Numbered from the stretch's first letter, positions 8,301 to 15,925 are shown. The stretch is 64,000 nt of DNA from Celeribacter persicus (GCF_003050785.1 NZ_QAOH01000011.1:1-64000); one strand, 5' to 3'. Numbers and translations: made by a program. The notes: generated by a model not told the origin, from the sequence alone.

Positions 8301-9606
8301 TACCGTCACTGAAACTCCCGACGGTGCTGGAATAATCCGTCACACCGACGTAATCGCCATCCGAAAGCCCGGTATCGCCACGGGTGTTTTCCCAGCTCAA
8401 ATCGAAACCGAGATAGCCATCGGAGGCCTCGGTGCTGTCGACCGTGGCCGTACCGTCGTTTTCAACGTCGATAATCGTGCCAAGTTCCGTCAGGGAACCG
8501 TCGGTTTCCGCGACCGTGTAGGAGCCACCCGCCGCTTCGGTTTCAAAGCTCTGTGTGATCTGGATCGGATCCCAGAGGTTTTCGACGGCGACACTCACCA
8601 CGACACTGTCGGAAGCGCCGTATTCGTCGGTCACGACCACGCTCAGCTCATAGATGTTGTCACCATCGGCATCGGTCGGGGCCTCGTAATCGGGGGCCGT
8701 AGCGAAAGTAATCTCACCCGTTTCGGCGTCGATGAGAAACAGCGCGGCATCGGCCCCTTCGAGCGAGTAGCTCAGCACTGCGCCTGCATCGACATCGGAG
8801 GCAGAGAGATCGAACACAACGGCAGTGCTGTTCTCTTCCGCGGAAATTTCGACTGTCGCGATGCTCAGAACCGGCGCATCGTTTTTACCAGTGATGGTCA
8901 CGGTCACGGTTGCCGTATCGCTGCCGCCGAACCCGTCGTCGACCGTATAGGTGAAGGTATCGGTAATCGTTTCGCCCTCGGCAAGCGCATCGAACAACGT
9001 GCCCGGATCGTAGCTGATCTGCCCGCCGATCAACGTCACAGAGGCACCAAGCTCAGAGATCGCGGACACGGCGGCAATTACCATCTCGTCACCATCGAAT
9101 TCCGCATCATTGGCCAGAAGCGCTTCGGCGTCGATCACAAGCACAGCGTTCTCGGTGGTTTCCACCGCATCGTCACCTGCCAGAACCGCGTTGTTCCTCC
9201 CGTTGAGGTAAAGCGTGTAATCGTCCGCTTTGAAATAAAGCGCTTCGATCCCCGTCAGGATGTCTCGGCCCCGGTCCGCCACATCGCCAACCGACGCGAT
9301 GGTCAACGCCAGCGGTGCAGAGAAACAGCGATGCCCGTACGCCCGAATATCATAATCGAAAATCGACCCGTCATAGACCGCGGTATCGAAACCTCTGCCC
9401 CCATCGAGGACATCATTACCCGCCCCGCCATAGAGCGTGTCGTTGCCGCTCAGGCCCTTGATCAGATCCTTGCCATCGCCGCCTTCGAGCATATCGTTAA
9501 ACCGGGAGCCGATCACAGGCTCGACACGGTGATGCGCCCCTCTGTCATGATGCCCACGGGCAAATTTATGGGCGCTACCGCCCGCATAACCAAATCGCTT
9601 ATTCAT
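5374..9606 (-). CDS. Large secreted ExeM/NucH-like nuclease with N-terminal RTX repeats
   Basis: 1410 residues from the ATG at 9606, which has AGGG nine bases upstream; a TTG at 9636 would add ten residues. Domains in order: His/Gly-rich N terminus; RTX-type GGxGxD repeats (about 40-90: GGDGKDLIKG, GGAGNDVLDG); cadherin-like/VCBS modules (about 150-345); two tandem modules of about 200 residues (347-550 and 554-755); an OB-fold-like region (about 770-880); and a C-terminal endonuclease/exonuclease/phosphatase domain (about 1045-1400). The last shows ASYNVLNFF, ALQEIEN, SSHFKSKG, LLGDMNSY and the catalytic SSDHDP. The set matches extracellular DNases of the ExeM/NucH type, which degrade extracellular DNA for phosphate or biofilm release. 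The composition is very acidic, as in secreted marine proteins. No classical signal peptide is visible and no type I secretion genes lie nearby. RTX repeats at the N rather than the C terminus are unusual. Confidence 0.8.
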   Translation of the reverse strand: MNKRFGYAGGSAHKFARGHHDRGAHHRVEPVIGSRFNDMLEGGDGKDLIKGLSGNDTLYGGAGNDVLDGGRGFDTAVYDGSIFDYDIRAYGHRCFSAPLALTIASVGDVADRGRDILTGIEALYFKADDYTLYLNGRNNAVLAGDDAVETTENAVLVIDAEALLANDAEFDGDEMVIAAVSAISELGASVTLIGGQISYDPGTLFDALAEGETITDTFTYTVDDGFGGSDTATVTVTITGKNDAPVLSIATVEISAEENSTAVVFDLSASDVDAGAVLSYSLEGADAALFLIDAETGEITFATAPDYEAPTDADGDNIYELSVVVTDEYGASDSVVVSVAVENLWDPIQITQSFETEAAGGSYTVAETDGSLTELGTIIDVENDGTATVDSTEASDGYLGFDLSWENTRGDTGLSDGDYVGVTDYSSTVGSFSDGIQGYELQDADGLLRLTFDTVDMSTLNANTVVKFSIDAILQETGWEADDLVKIYIQTDQGVVTLLDSTGQDIDDMGIEGEWLSLSATLGADVTEATLIVELDSNSSSETLYIDNVAVEEIFQLTQSFETEAAGSQYVFAEADGSLVEDGATVDLVNVDGLASVDSTEASNGYWGYDLSWTDTRDDVGISDGDYIGVQDYTGAVGSFTDGVQGYELSDSDGLLTMTFDELNLSGMGEVTVSLDTFLQSTGWEADDLVNIYIQTDLGIVTLLDSTGQDIDDMNIEGSWMTLTATLSADVSTASLIVEFDSNAASEALYIDNVFVTSGPEASVPGGDDEPAEITLISEIQGEGESSGFVGQGVTVSAVVTYVTDDGFYIQEEDADSDGNALTSEAIYVYTGGGYAVSLGDLVEVSGSVTEYYGLTEITSVTGVEIISSDNILPERVTIALSPDTAQNYEAIEGMLVSVTTGTADPLTVIENYNLDYYGTISISAGTQTTPTQIYDAQTQADEIAALVEANENASLVLDDGSSESNPTEISYLPGGAGDDGDGVLDSGDDFSDDGTTVRLGAEIVDSVEGVLTFSYDEWTVNVSDTIVFDESTNVGAREDSPEEVGGTLQVASYNVLNFFTSFGERGADNQEEFDRQSSKIVEGIIGTGAEVLALQEIENNGTAIATLVDLLNAEGTDATYAYVDPTGTGGEIGTDAITTGIIYDSSAVTLLYTDYLVYDESSAAVTYGIASALADLVGTSFKDYQRNRPSVAATFMDNESGETFTVVSSHFKSKGDSDLQDVADAAESWLTSNAGSADYDTVADLLAQLYADENFDQGDGQGFWNGVRLDAAEELTEWIATEYGEDGTGVSNYLLLGDMNSYAEEDAVQYLDDEAGLVDLIDEFIGQENAYSYVYDGQQGTLDQGLADSELADNVTGVTEWHINADEPDLIGYDTDYNDPDFYNDGVYASSDHDPLIIGLDFGDTPLVA
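7340..8566 (-). repeat. Two tandem ~200-residue modules inside the nuclease gene
   Basis: Module A is about 7955-8566 and module B about 7340-7944. Both begin QSFETEAAG, contain DSTEAS-GY, GSF-DG-QGYEL-D-DGLL, TGWEADDLV-IYIQTD and TLLDSTGQDIDDM, and end LYIDNV. They look like duplicated beta-sandwich, carbohydrate-binding-like modules. The duplication is clear by eye; the fold is inferred. Confidence 0.75.
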
Positions 9607-9843
9607 CAGAGAAGCCCTCACATGTAACAGACCCAATCAGGCTAATCGGATGTCAGAATCAGATCACAGCCACATGACATGGTGAGGGAAAAAATTTCGG
9701 ACAGCGCATATTTTTTTATCAATTAATCAGAAATTGACCAAGGAAAGCGCCAGAAAACAACAGCGTAACACCATGTACAACCCGACCTTCGGGGAAACGC
9801 CCGGTACAACCTGCTGCTTTGAGATGATTTCTCTTTTGGAAAG

Positions 9844-9919
9844 TGGTGCCGGTGAAGGGACTCGAACCCCCGACCCCATCATTACGAATGACGTGCTCTA
9901 CCAGCTGAGCTACACCGGC
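9844..9919 (-). tRNA. tRNA-Thr (anticodon CGT)
   Basis: Read on the minus strand, the 76-nt sequence has a 7-bp acceptor stem (GCCGGTG/CACCGGC), a D arm with AGCTGGTAGA, the anticodon stem CGTCA/TGATG with loop TTCGTAA (anticodon CGT, codon ACG), a TTCGAGT T-loop and an encoded CCA. The T stem uses two G-T pairs. An 8-bp inverted repeat (GCCGGAAG/CTTCCGGC, 9930-9951) sits between the hemY-like gene end and the tRNA 5' end. It lacks a T-run on either strand, so I do not call it a terminator. Confidence 0.95.
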
Positions 9920-9992
9920 ACTTTCCTTTGCCGGAAGACCGCGCTTCCGGCGTGAACGGGTCTTTAACACCCTCTTTCAAAGGTGTGTAGCC

Positions 9993-11483
9993 CTAATTTT
10001 CAACCTTGGTCTTTTCCTCCGGCTCGGCAGGGGTCACATCGACCATTGAGGGCATGTCGTTCCCGTCTTCCTCAAGGATTTCCGCCTCCTCGCTCTCCGG
10101 TTCCGGTGTGGCGCCCACGATCATCGGAAGCATTTCGGTGCCAGCCGGCATCGCCACCTCGGAATGCGTCGGTTTGCGCCAGCTCAGCGTGTCGAACCCA
10201 CCGCAATTCTCACAGACCGGCGTCCATTCCGCGTGGATCGTCTGGCATTTGTCGCAGACCCATTGCGGGCCGCGCGGCGCGGTCAATGCCCGGGTCAACC
10301 AGCCACGCACCACGACATCGTCGGAACCTTCGCCGCGCTCGATCGCCGCCAGAATCGTCAGGCTGCGGGCGGTCGGGTTGATCTCTGCCAGATCGCCCAG
10401 CGCACGCCGCGCCGCCGGGAAATCTTCGGCGGCAATGTAAAGCTCCGCCAGAAGCATTTTCGTCTCAGGGTCCTCCGGGTGAATCTTGGTCAGAGCTCCA
10501 AACCGTTTGAGGCGTTGCTCCGGGGTTTCCTTCGGTTCGATGCGCGCGAAAGCGGCGGCCAGATCGGGATGCGGCTGGGCCTCCCAAGCCTTTTTGAGCA
10601 CCCGCGCGGCCTGCCGCCCCTTGCCCTCCGTAACATATTCGTCGGAGGCCATGACCGCCGCCGGGATCAGATCCGGGGATTTTTTATTGGCCTCAATCGC
10701 TGCTTCGCGCGCCTCAATGCTCGCACCTTTTTCGAACACACCCTTGGCCTGCGACAGGGCCAGAACCGCATCGCGCCGTTTGTGAACGTCCCGCGGAATC
10801 GCTCCGTGTTTCAGCTTGGCCGACAACGTGCCACGCGCGGCAGACCAATCGCCTTTCTCCGCCTGAAGACGCAGCAGGATATCCTGCGTTTCAACATGTT
10901 TCGGTTTCAGCGCAAAGGCTTTTTCCGCCAGTTTCAGCGCCGTATCCGTATCGCCCTCTTCGAGCTTTTGCTTCATGATGCCCTGAACACCCACGAACCG
11001 CGTGCGCTCATCGGCCACAAGTTGCTTGAAGGCGCGCTCTGCGGTCAGCTTGTCGCCATTCATCACCGCTGCCTGAGCCTTCAAAAGATTGGTCAGTTCG
11101 GGTTTTTGCAGGTATTTCTCCGCTTTTGCCGCCTTGGCCAGCGCCTGCCTCCCATCACCAGAGGCCAGCGCCATCATGCCCTCGGTCACAGCTTCGATGC
11201 CCTTTTTCTCCCGGTTTCGGTCGAAATAACGCGAGATCGCGGTTTCATCACCGAGCAGGAATTTCATCACAGCCACCAGAAGCCCGAGTAGTTTCAAGAC
11301 GACATAAATCACAACCACCAAGGCAATCAGCGCCAGAACAACCTTGAGCGGGGTCAGGCTGATCTCCACAGAACCAAAGGCAATCTGTGCACCGCCCTCC
11401 ATGTCCATGAGCACCATGCCGCCGTAGGCAAGTGCTGCAACGATCAGAACGAAAAGAACGATTTTGACGAGGGACCAGAGCAT
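9993..11483 (-). CDS. HemY-domain TPR membrane protein (Mic60 operon partner)
   Basis: 496 residues. Two N-terminal membrane helices (about 5-25 and 44-72) precede a HemY_N-like segment and a long TPR-type helical repeat region (about 90-400: ALASGDGRQALAKAAKAEKYL, AFALKPKHVETQDILLRL). The C terminus carries a zinc-ribbon pattern, CDKC-x12-CENC, followed by an acidic tail. HemY here is the TPR protein named after its heme-operon position, not the oxidase of the same name. The gene follows the mitofilin gene after 12 bp in the order hemD-mic60-hemY. Homologues in this position are thought to work with Mic60 in membrane shaping or heme biosynthesis; the biochemical role is not settled. Confidence 0.8.
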   Translation of the reverse strand: MLWSLVKIVLFVLIVAALAYGGMVLMDMEGGAQIAFGSVEISLTPLKVVLALIALVVVIYVVLKLLGLLVAVMKFLLGDETAISRYFDRNREKKGIEAVTEGMMALASGDGRQALAKAAKAEKYLQKPELTNLLKAQAAVMNGDKLTAERAFKQLVADERTRFVGVQGIMKQKLEEGDTDTALKLAEKAFALKPKHVETQDILLRLQAEKGDWSAARGTLSAKLKHGAIPRDVHKRRDAVLALSQAKGVFEKGASIEAREAAIEANKKSPDLIPAAVMASDEYVTEGKGRQAARVLKKAWEAQPHPDLAAAFARIEPKETPEQRLKRFGALTKIHPEDPETKMLLAELYIAAEDFPAARRALGDLAEINPTARSLTILAAIERGEGSDDVVVRGWLTRALTAPRGPQWVCDKCQTIHAEWTPVCENCGGFDTLSWRKPTHSEVAMPAGTEMLPMIVGATPEPESEEAEILEEDGNDMPSMVDVTPAEPEEKTKVEN

Positions 11484-11495
11484 GTTGAACCTCCC

Positions 11496-12674
11496 TTACT
11501 GACCAAGAACTTCATCAAGGGCAGTCATTGCATCCACCCGTTTTTGCGCCTCTGCGATCCAGGGCTGCATTTCGGCCTTGCCCGCCTCCGGCAGTGCCCC
11601 AAGCGTTTCGATGGCCTTGGCGAACATGCCGTCGCGCACCGATTGTTCGGCACGAGACAGAATCGCATCCGCGTCATCGCCCTCTTTCGGCTTGGTCGAC
11701 CGCAACCCGATCTGCGTGCGCAAAACCGTCTGGAACCAGCTTTCCTCCCCGGCTTCATAAGCTACACGCGAAGCCGCAACGAGAGCTTTGCGCGCGGCCT
11801 CAGCATAGCTTTCCTGCAACTCCGTGACACTTGGAATGCCCGTTTGCGCCGCGTCTTGCAGAGCCTGCGGCACATCGCCGCCGATATCCGTCAAAGCTTC
11901 CGCAAAGGGTTCGCCGGCATCGACCAGCGTTTGCAGCCGCGCTTTTGCGGTTGCCGCACGGGCTGCGTTTTCCTCGGCGACGGCCTTGTCCTTGGCCTCT
12001 TCGAGCCGGGCGATTTCACTGTTGAGCAGGTCCTGCATCTGCGCCAGTTGCCGCTCATAGGCAGCCGTTGCTTCTGGCGAGACGATAGCCTCCGCCACAG
12101 GGCGCGCTTCGATCTGCGTCACGCGGTCCTCGAAGCCCTTCAACCGATCCGACAGGGATGCAATCTCCGCACTCTTGTCCATCTCGGAAATTTTTTGCTC
12201 AAGCACGCTGCGCAACGCATCCTGCGACGCGGCTTGTGCCTTCGCCTGCGCTTCGCTTGCGCTTTGCATCTCGGCCAGTTGCGCTTTCAGAGCAGTAATC
12301 TCCTGCACCAACTCTTCGGTATTCGTACCGGGGAAGGGCCAGCCCTCCGGTTTCAAGAAATTCGCAGCGCCATAACCCAGAGCGACACAAATCACCCCAC
12401 CCAGCACCATCGGCACGAAGCCGCCGCGTTTGACGACCGTAGGGGCGGGGACCGTCTCTGGTTGTTTCTCTTCCAAAACCGGTTCTGGCTCAGCAGTGTC
12501 CTCATCGGACGACTCGGAATTCTCCTCAGCCCCTATATCCTCGTCGGAAACCTTCGGTGATTCATCCTCTGGCTCGGCTTCGGATGCCCCTTCCTCTGCC
12601 ACAACCTCTTGATCCTGAACATCTTTCTCGTCGTTTTTCACGGCGTCCAGCGGGGTTTCTTTATCACCTGGCAT
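11496..12674 (-). CDS. Mitofilin/Mic60 homologue
   Basis: 392 residues: a highly acidic, disordered N terminus (1-80), one membrane helix (about 85-107, GGFVPMVLGGVICVALGYG), a long coiled coil (about 115-240, rich in Glu/Ala/Gln) and a helical C-terminal mitofilin domain (about 260-390). This is the architecture of mitochondrial Mic60, which shapes cristae. Alphaproteobacterial Mic60 genes typically sit next to hemD and the HemY-like gene, exactly as here. In photosynthetic relatives the protein has been linked to intracytoplasmic membrane development. The product should be anchored in the inner membrane with its bulk in the periplasm. Confidence 0.82.
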   Translation of the reverse strand: MPGDKETPLDAVKNDEKDVQDQEVVAEEGASEAEPEDESPKVSDEDIGAEENSESSDEDTAEPEPVLEEKQPETVPAPTVVKRGGFVPMVLGGVICVALGYGAANFLKPEGWPFPGTNTEELVQEITALKAQLAEMQSASEAQAKAQAASQDALRSVLEQKISEMDKSAEIASLSDRLKGFEDRVTQIEARPVAEAIVSPEATAAYERQLAQMQDLLNSEIARLEEAKDKAVAEENAARAATAKARLQTLVDAGEPFAEALTDIGGDVPQALQDAAQTGIPSVTELQESYAEAARKALVAASRVAYEAGEESWFQTVLRTQIGLRSTKPKEGDDADAILSRAEQSVRDGMFAKAIETLGALPEAGKAEMQPWIAEAQKRVDAMTALDEVLGQ

Positions 12675-12756
12675 GAGACTAACCTTTCGATTCCAGAACC
12701 AATTTTACGATCGTACAGGAAACTTAGACCCTGAGGCCTGCGCCCTCAAGCCGCGA

Positions 12757-13440
12757 TCAGGAAAGCTTTGATGCAATTACCTGTTTCATTGTTTCACCAT
12801 CCGGATGCTCCGCGACGCAAATGGACTTTACGACCGGGCCTGACCAAGCTTCCCGACAGGCCTCGGAAATCGCGACAAGCGTCAATTCGCCCGTATAACC
12901 GGCAAGATTTTCAGACAGGATTTGCGCCGAACGCGGTGAATAAAGCGGCACCAGGAGGTGGGGCTGATGGAAAATCTCGCACTGCTCCGCGGTGGTCCAA
13001 GATCGCGCAATCTGATCGTAAACGACACGCTCATTCGTCTCTAATCCAGAGGAAATGAGCCTTTCGGCAACATTTCCGCGCGTATGGTACCCATGAAGAT
13101 GCAGCGCCCGACTGCCTTTTTGATCCGCCAGACCACGCACCAGATCATCCGCCGTCGGGAAAACCGCCCGAACCGTCAATCCCGCCACTTCGGCCTTGCG
13201 TGCCGTGGCGGCGCCGACGCAGACCACGGGCAGATTACCGCAATTCAACGCCGCCGGAATCGCATGCTGCGAACTGATCAACACCAGATCAAAGGGCTCA
13301 TCCGGCAGATCAAAGGGCAGGGGGCGGATTTCCAGCACCGGCGCGAGGATCACGGAAAGCTCTGGGACAAGTGCCCGCAACTCCTCCGCCAGCCGTTCGG
13401 CATCGTCCTTCGGGCGCGTGATCAGGAGCGGTAGCGGCAA
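12757..13440 (-). CDS. hemD: Uroporphyrinogen-III synthase HemD
   Basis: 227 residues. HemD cyclises hydroxymethylbilane to uroporphyrinogen III in tetrapyrrole synthesis. The N terminus LPLLITRPKDDAERLAEEL is the family start, and the two-lobed HemD pattern follows (LVLISSQHAI, VVCVGAATARKAEVAGL, LVPLYSPRSAQ, LVAISEACREAW). The only plausible start is a TTG at 13440; no ATG or GTG is in frame nearby and no strong ribosome site is visible, so expression may be weak or the start wrong. It heads the leftward hemD-mic60-hemY cluster. hemC is not next to it, although the two are often neighbours. Confidence 0.85.
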   Translation of the reverse strand: MPLPLLITRPKDDAERLAEELRALVPELSVILAPVLEIRPLPFDLPDEPFDLVLISSQHAIPAALNCGNLPVVCVGAATARKAEVAGLTVRAVFPTADDLVRGLADQKGSRALHLHGYHTRGNVAERLISSGLETNERVVYDQIARSWTTAEQCEIFHQPHLLVPLYSPRSAQILSENLAGYTGELTLVAISEACREAWSGPVVKSICVAEHPDGETMKQVIASKLS

Positions 13441-13540
13441 AATCGGTCTCGGGATTGTCTGACTTCTCTCCCGGTGATACCTCCCAATGAGCCGTTAAAC
13501 AATCTTGCAGAACCGCAGAGGCACAGGGGAGAGATAGGTC

Positions 13541-14509
13541 GTGAGTCAGATTTCCGTCCTCGGCGCAGGCGCTTTCGGAACCGCACTGGCCATTTCACTG
13601 GCGCGCTCGGGTCGCAACATTACCCTCTGGGCACGATCCAGCGAGGCGGCGGATGCAATGCAAGTGACGCGGGAAAATGAGCGACGTCTCCCCGGCAAAG
13701 CTTTTCCCGAGAGCATCACAGCCACCGCTGATCTGCGCATGGCTTGTGAAGCACCTGTGCTATTGCTCACGGTCCCGATGCAACAGCTTGCCGAATTCTG
13801 CGCGACAAACAAGACCCTGATCCAGCACAAAACGCTTGTATGTTGCTGCAAAGGGGTCGATCTCAAATCCGAACGCGGGCCTCTGGCGGTACTCGAAGAC
13901 ACCCTGCCGGAGGCCGATATCGCCATTCTTTCGGGCCCGTCTTTCGCGGTCGATATTGCCGATGGTTTGCCCACGGCGCTGACATTGGCCGGGCGTCACC
14001 AGGACACTGTGGACCGGCTTCAGGCCCTGCTCACGACCAACAATATTCGCCTCTATTCCAGCCTCGACCCCCTCGGCGTCGAGTTTGGTGGGGCGCTCAA
14101 GAATGTTATCGCCATCGCCTGTGGGCTCGCCATCGGCGCGGGCCTAGGAGAAAGCGCGCGCGCCGCACTGATGACGCGTGGATTTGCCGAGATGCAGCGT
14201 CTTGCGCTGCGGCTCGGGGCCGATCCGGCGACGCTTTCGGGCCTGTCCGGATTTGGTGATCTGGTGTTGACCTGTACCTCGAAGAAATCCCGCAACTATT
14301 CGCACGGGCTCAAAATCGGGTCCGACGTCGCCATTGACCCGGCTGTGACGGTCGAAGGTGTCGCAACGGCGCAGGCGGTTACGCATTTGTCTCAAGGGCT
14401 CGGGATTGATATGCCGATCACAACAGCCGTGACACAAATCCTGAACGGCCAGATATCCATATCCGAGGCGGCGGAGGTCCTTCTCGCCCGCCCATTGAAA
14501 AGGGAGTAA
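13541..14509 (+). CDS. gpsA: Glycerol-3-phosphate dehydrogenase [NAD(P)+] GpsA
   Basis: 322 residues from a GTG start preceded by GGGGAGAG. GpsA reduces dihydroxyacetone phosphate to sn-glycerol 3-phosphate for phospholipid synthesis. The nucleotide-binding glycine motif VLGAGAFGTA is at 5-14, the substrate-binding SGPSFA at 131-136, and the catalytic lysine is in GGALKNVIAIACG (K187). The C-terminal helical domain (GLSGFGDLVLTCTS) is complete. It opens a three-gene rightward operon with the YciI and EVE genes (3 bp and overlapping), divergent from hemD with 100 bp between. Confidence 0.95.
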   Translation: MSQISVLGAGAFGTALAISLARSGRNITLWARSSEAADAMQVTRENERRLPGKAFPESITATADLRMACEAPVLLLTVPMQQLAEFCATNKTLIQHKTLVCCCKGVDLKSERGPLAVLEDTLPEADIAILSGPSFAVDIADGLPTALTLAGRHQDTVDRLQALLTTNNIRLYSSLDPLGVEFGGALKNVIAIACGLAIGAGLGESARAALMTRGFAEMQRLALRLGADPATLSGLSGFGDLVLTCTSKKSRNYSHGLKIGSDVAIDPAVTVEGVATAQAVTHLSQGLGIDMPITTAVTQILNGQISISEAAEVLLARPLKRE

Positions 14510-14512
14510 TCC

Positions 14513-14785
14513 ATGAAATACGCGGTCATTTGCACCGACAAACCCGGCGGGCTGCAAATCCGGCTCGACACGCGCCCGGATCATGTCGAATATTTGAAAT
14601 CCTGTGGTGTGGTCGAGCGGGCCGGGCCGTTTCTCGATGCCGAGGGTAACATGTCCGGTTCTCTCGTGATCATCGAGGTCGATGACCTTGAGGCCGCAAA
14701 AGACTGGGCGGCGAACGATCCCTACGCCAAGGCGGGACTTTTCGCGGATGTTCGTATCGAAGCGTGGAAACAGGTGATCGGCTGA
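14513..14785 (+). CDS. YciI-family protein
   Basis: 90 residues, a single YciI-like alpha/beta domain (MKYAVICTDKPGG at the start; GPFLDAEGNMSGSLVIIE in the middle, with DPYAKAGLFADVRIEAW at the end). YciI proteins resemble muconolactone isomerase dimers and carry a conserved His/Asp pair near the N terminus; here R-P-D-H-V-E-Y (about 21-27) supplies them. Substrate unknown. The start is 3 bp after gpsA and the stop overlaps the next ATG, so it is co-translated with both neighbours. Conservation of this trio in Rhodobacterales suggests linked expression, not a known shared reaction. Confidence 0.85.
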   Translation: MKYAVICTDKPGGLQIRLDTRPDHVEYLKSCGVVERAGPFLDAEGNMSGSLVIIEVDDLEAAKDWAANDPYAKAGLFADVRIEAWKQVIG

Positions 14786-15207
14786 TGGCACACTGGCTTT
14801 TCAAATCCGAAGCGGAAGTCTGGTCATGGGATCAGCAGGTTGCCAAAGGCGAGGCTGGCGAGGAATGGGACGGCGTGCGCAACTATCAGGCACGCAACAA
14901 CATGCGGGCGATGAAGCTTGGCGAACGCGGGTTCTTTTATCATTCGCGCAAGGAAACGGAGATCGTCGGCATCGTCGAGGTCTGCGCCGAGGCGCACCCG
15001 GACAGCAAGGCAAATGATCCGCGCTGGGAATGCGTGGACATCAAGGCCGTGCGTCCTTTCAAAAAACCGGTGACGCTTGCCATGTGCAAGGAAGATCCGC
15101 GGCTCAAGGATATGGTTCTGGTGAACAACAGCCGCCTGTCGGTTCAGCCGGTCACGGACGAAGAGTGGAAGATCGTCTGCGAACTCGGTGAAACCGATCC
15201 GTCCTGA
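14785..15207 (+). CDS. EVE-domain protein
   Basis: 140 residues starting at the ATG that overlaps the upstream stop (TGATG). The MAHWLFKSEAEVWSWDQQ opening, GVRNYQARNNMRAMKLGERGFFYHS and the C-terminal LVNNSRLSVQPVTDEEW are the EVE (PUA-like) fold signatures. EVE domains bind modified bases in nucleic acids, and bacterial stand-alone members are often called thymocyte nuclear protein 1-like. A role in RNA or modified-DNA recognition is inferred from the family only. It is the last gene of the gpsA operon. Confidence 0.85.
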   Translation: MAHWLFKSEAEVWSWDQQVAKGEAGEEWDGVRNYQARNNMRAMKLGERGFFYHSRKETEIVGIVEVCAEAHPDSKANDPRWECVDIKAVRPFKKPVTLAMCKEDPRLKDMVLVNNSRLSVQPVTDEEWKIVCELGETDPS

Positions 15208-15223
15208 CCCGATGATGTCATGA

Positions 15224-15255
15224 AAAAGGAGGGTTCCGAGCCCCCGGAACCCTCC
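15224..15255 (-). terminator. Strong hairpin with minus-strand T-run
   Basis: An 11-bp perfect stem (GGAGGGTTCCG / CGGAACCCTCC, 15228-15255) with A5 at 15223-15227, so the U-run follows the hairpin only for leftward transcripts. The leftward gene upstream (DUF2853) already has its own terminator at 15426-15450. This one therefore suggests a separate short leftward transcript. Confidence 0.7.
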
Positions 15256-15323
15256 ACCACCCCACGTGCTCCCAAGCACCACACGTGTTCGAATTTCAAA
15301 GGGTCCGGGCCGTCCTGGTCCGT
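15224..15323 (-). ncRNA. Candidate small RNA between the EVE and DUF2853 genes
   Basis: Between two leftward terminators lies a possible transcription unit: a -35-like TTGCAC (15353-15358), a 17-bp spacer, a weak -10-like TAGGTT (15330-15335), then about 100 nt ending in the 15224-15255 terminator. The body contains a perfect 5-bp hairpin (GTGCT-TGGG-AGCAC on the minus strand) and no ORF. The promoter is a weak match, so this is a hypothesis. No known RNA family was recognised. Confidence 0.28.
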
Positions 15324-15425
15324 GTATTCAACCTAGGGTTTTTGCCGATTCCGTGCAAACCCGAAGTAATTCAGGTTGGATATGAATTCGAAACCTCTGC
15401 TTAACCCGCAAAGCCCCCGGACATG

Positions 15426-15450
15426 ACAAAGCCGCCCCAAAAGGAGCGGC
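15426..15450 (-). terminator. Terminator of the DUF2853 gene
   Basis: In the leftward RNA, GCCGCUCC-UUUU-GGGGCGGC forms an 8-bp stem (one G-U pair) followed by UUUGU, 25 bp past the stop codon. Confidence 0.75.
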
Positions 15451-15474
15451 CCTGTTAGTAATGCGCGATCAAGA

Positions 15475-15816
15475 TCAGGCGTAGACAGCTTCCTTGCCGA
15501 AATGCTTGACCAGAAGATAGTAGAAAACCGCGCGGTATTTGTTGCGCTCGGACTGGCCGTAGGTTTCGATCGCCGCGTTGATCCCGTCCATCAGTTCCGG
15601 ACCATCAGCAAGGCCAAGTTTCTTGATGAGGAAGTTGTTCTTGACGGTCTCAAGTTCGCTCTCCTGAGACGCCGCCACGGTGGAGGCATCGTCATTGTAG
15701 ATCGCCGGACCGCAGCCGATGGTCACTTTCGTCAAGAGATCCATATCCGGTTCCATACCGCATTTGGATTTCAGATCTTCGGCATATTTCGCGATCAGGT
15801 CGTCACGTTTTCCCAT
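15475..15816 (-). CDS. DUF2853 family protein
   Basis: 113 residues from the ATG at 15816 (GGGAGAA seven bases upstream); a longer frame exists, but the family starts MGKRDDLIAKYA. The sequence follows the DUF2853 pattern: MDLLTKVTIGCGPAIYNDDASTVA in the centre and NKYRAVFYYLLVKHFGKE at the end. It is a small, soluble, all-helical protein of unknown function found in Rhodobacterales and some other marine bacteria. It appears monocistronic, with its own terminator, and lies downstream of ahcY on the same strand but past the ahcY terminator. Confidence 0.8.
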   Translation of the reverse strand: MGKRDDLIAKYAEDLKSKCGMEPDMDLLTKVTIGCGPAIYNDDASTVAASQESELETVKNNFLIKKLGLADGPELMDGINAAIETYGQSERNKYRAVFYYLLVKHFGKEAVYA

Positions 15817-15925
15817 AGTCGTTCTCCCACCATCAAAGAGTTTCAGGCTTATCATAAAAGCCGTTTTTCAGGCTCGAAGTGAGCCTAGAAGGAAGCCAGC
15901 CCAATACAAAGGGAAAATTTTCATG

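Noticed and set aside
9930-9951. Terminator between the HemY-like gene and the tRNA
   Set aside because: The 8-bp inverted repeat has no T-run on either strand.
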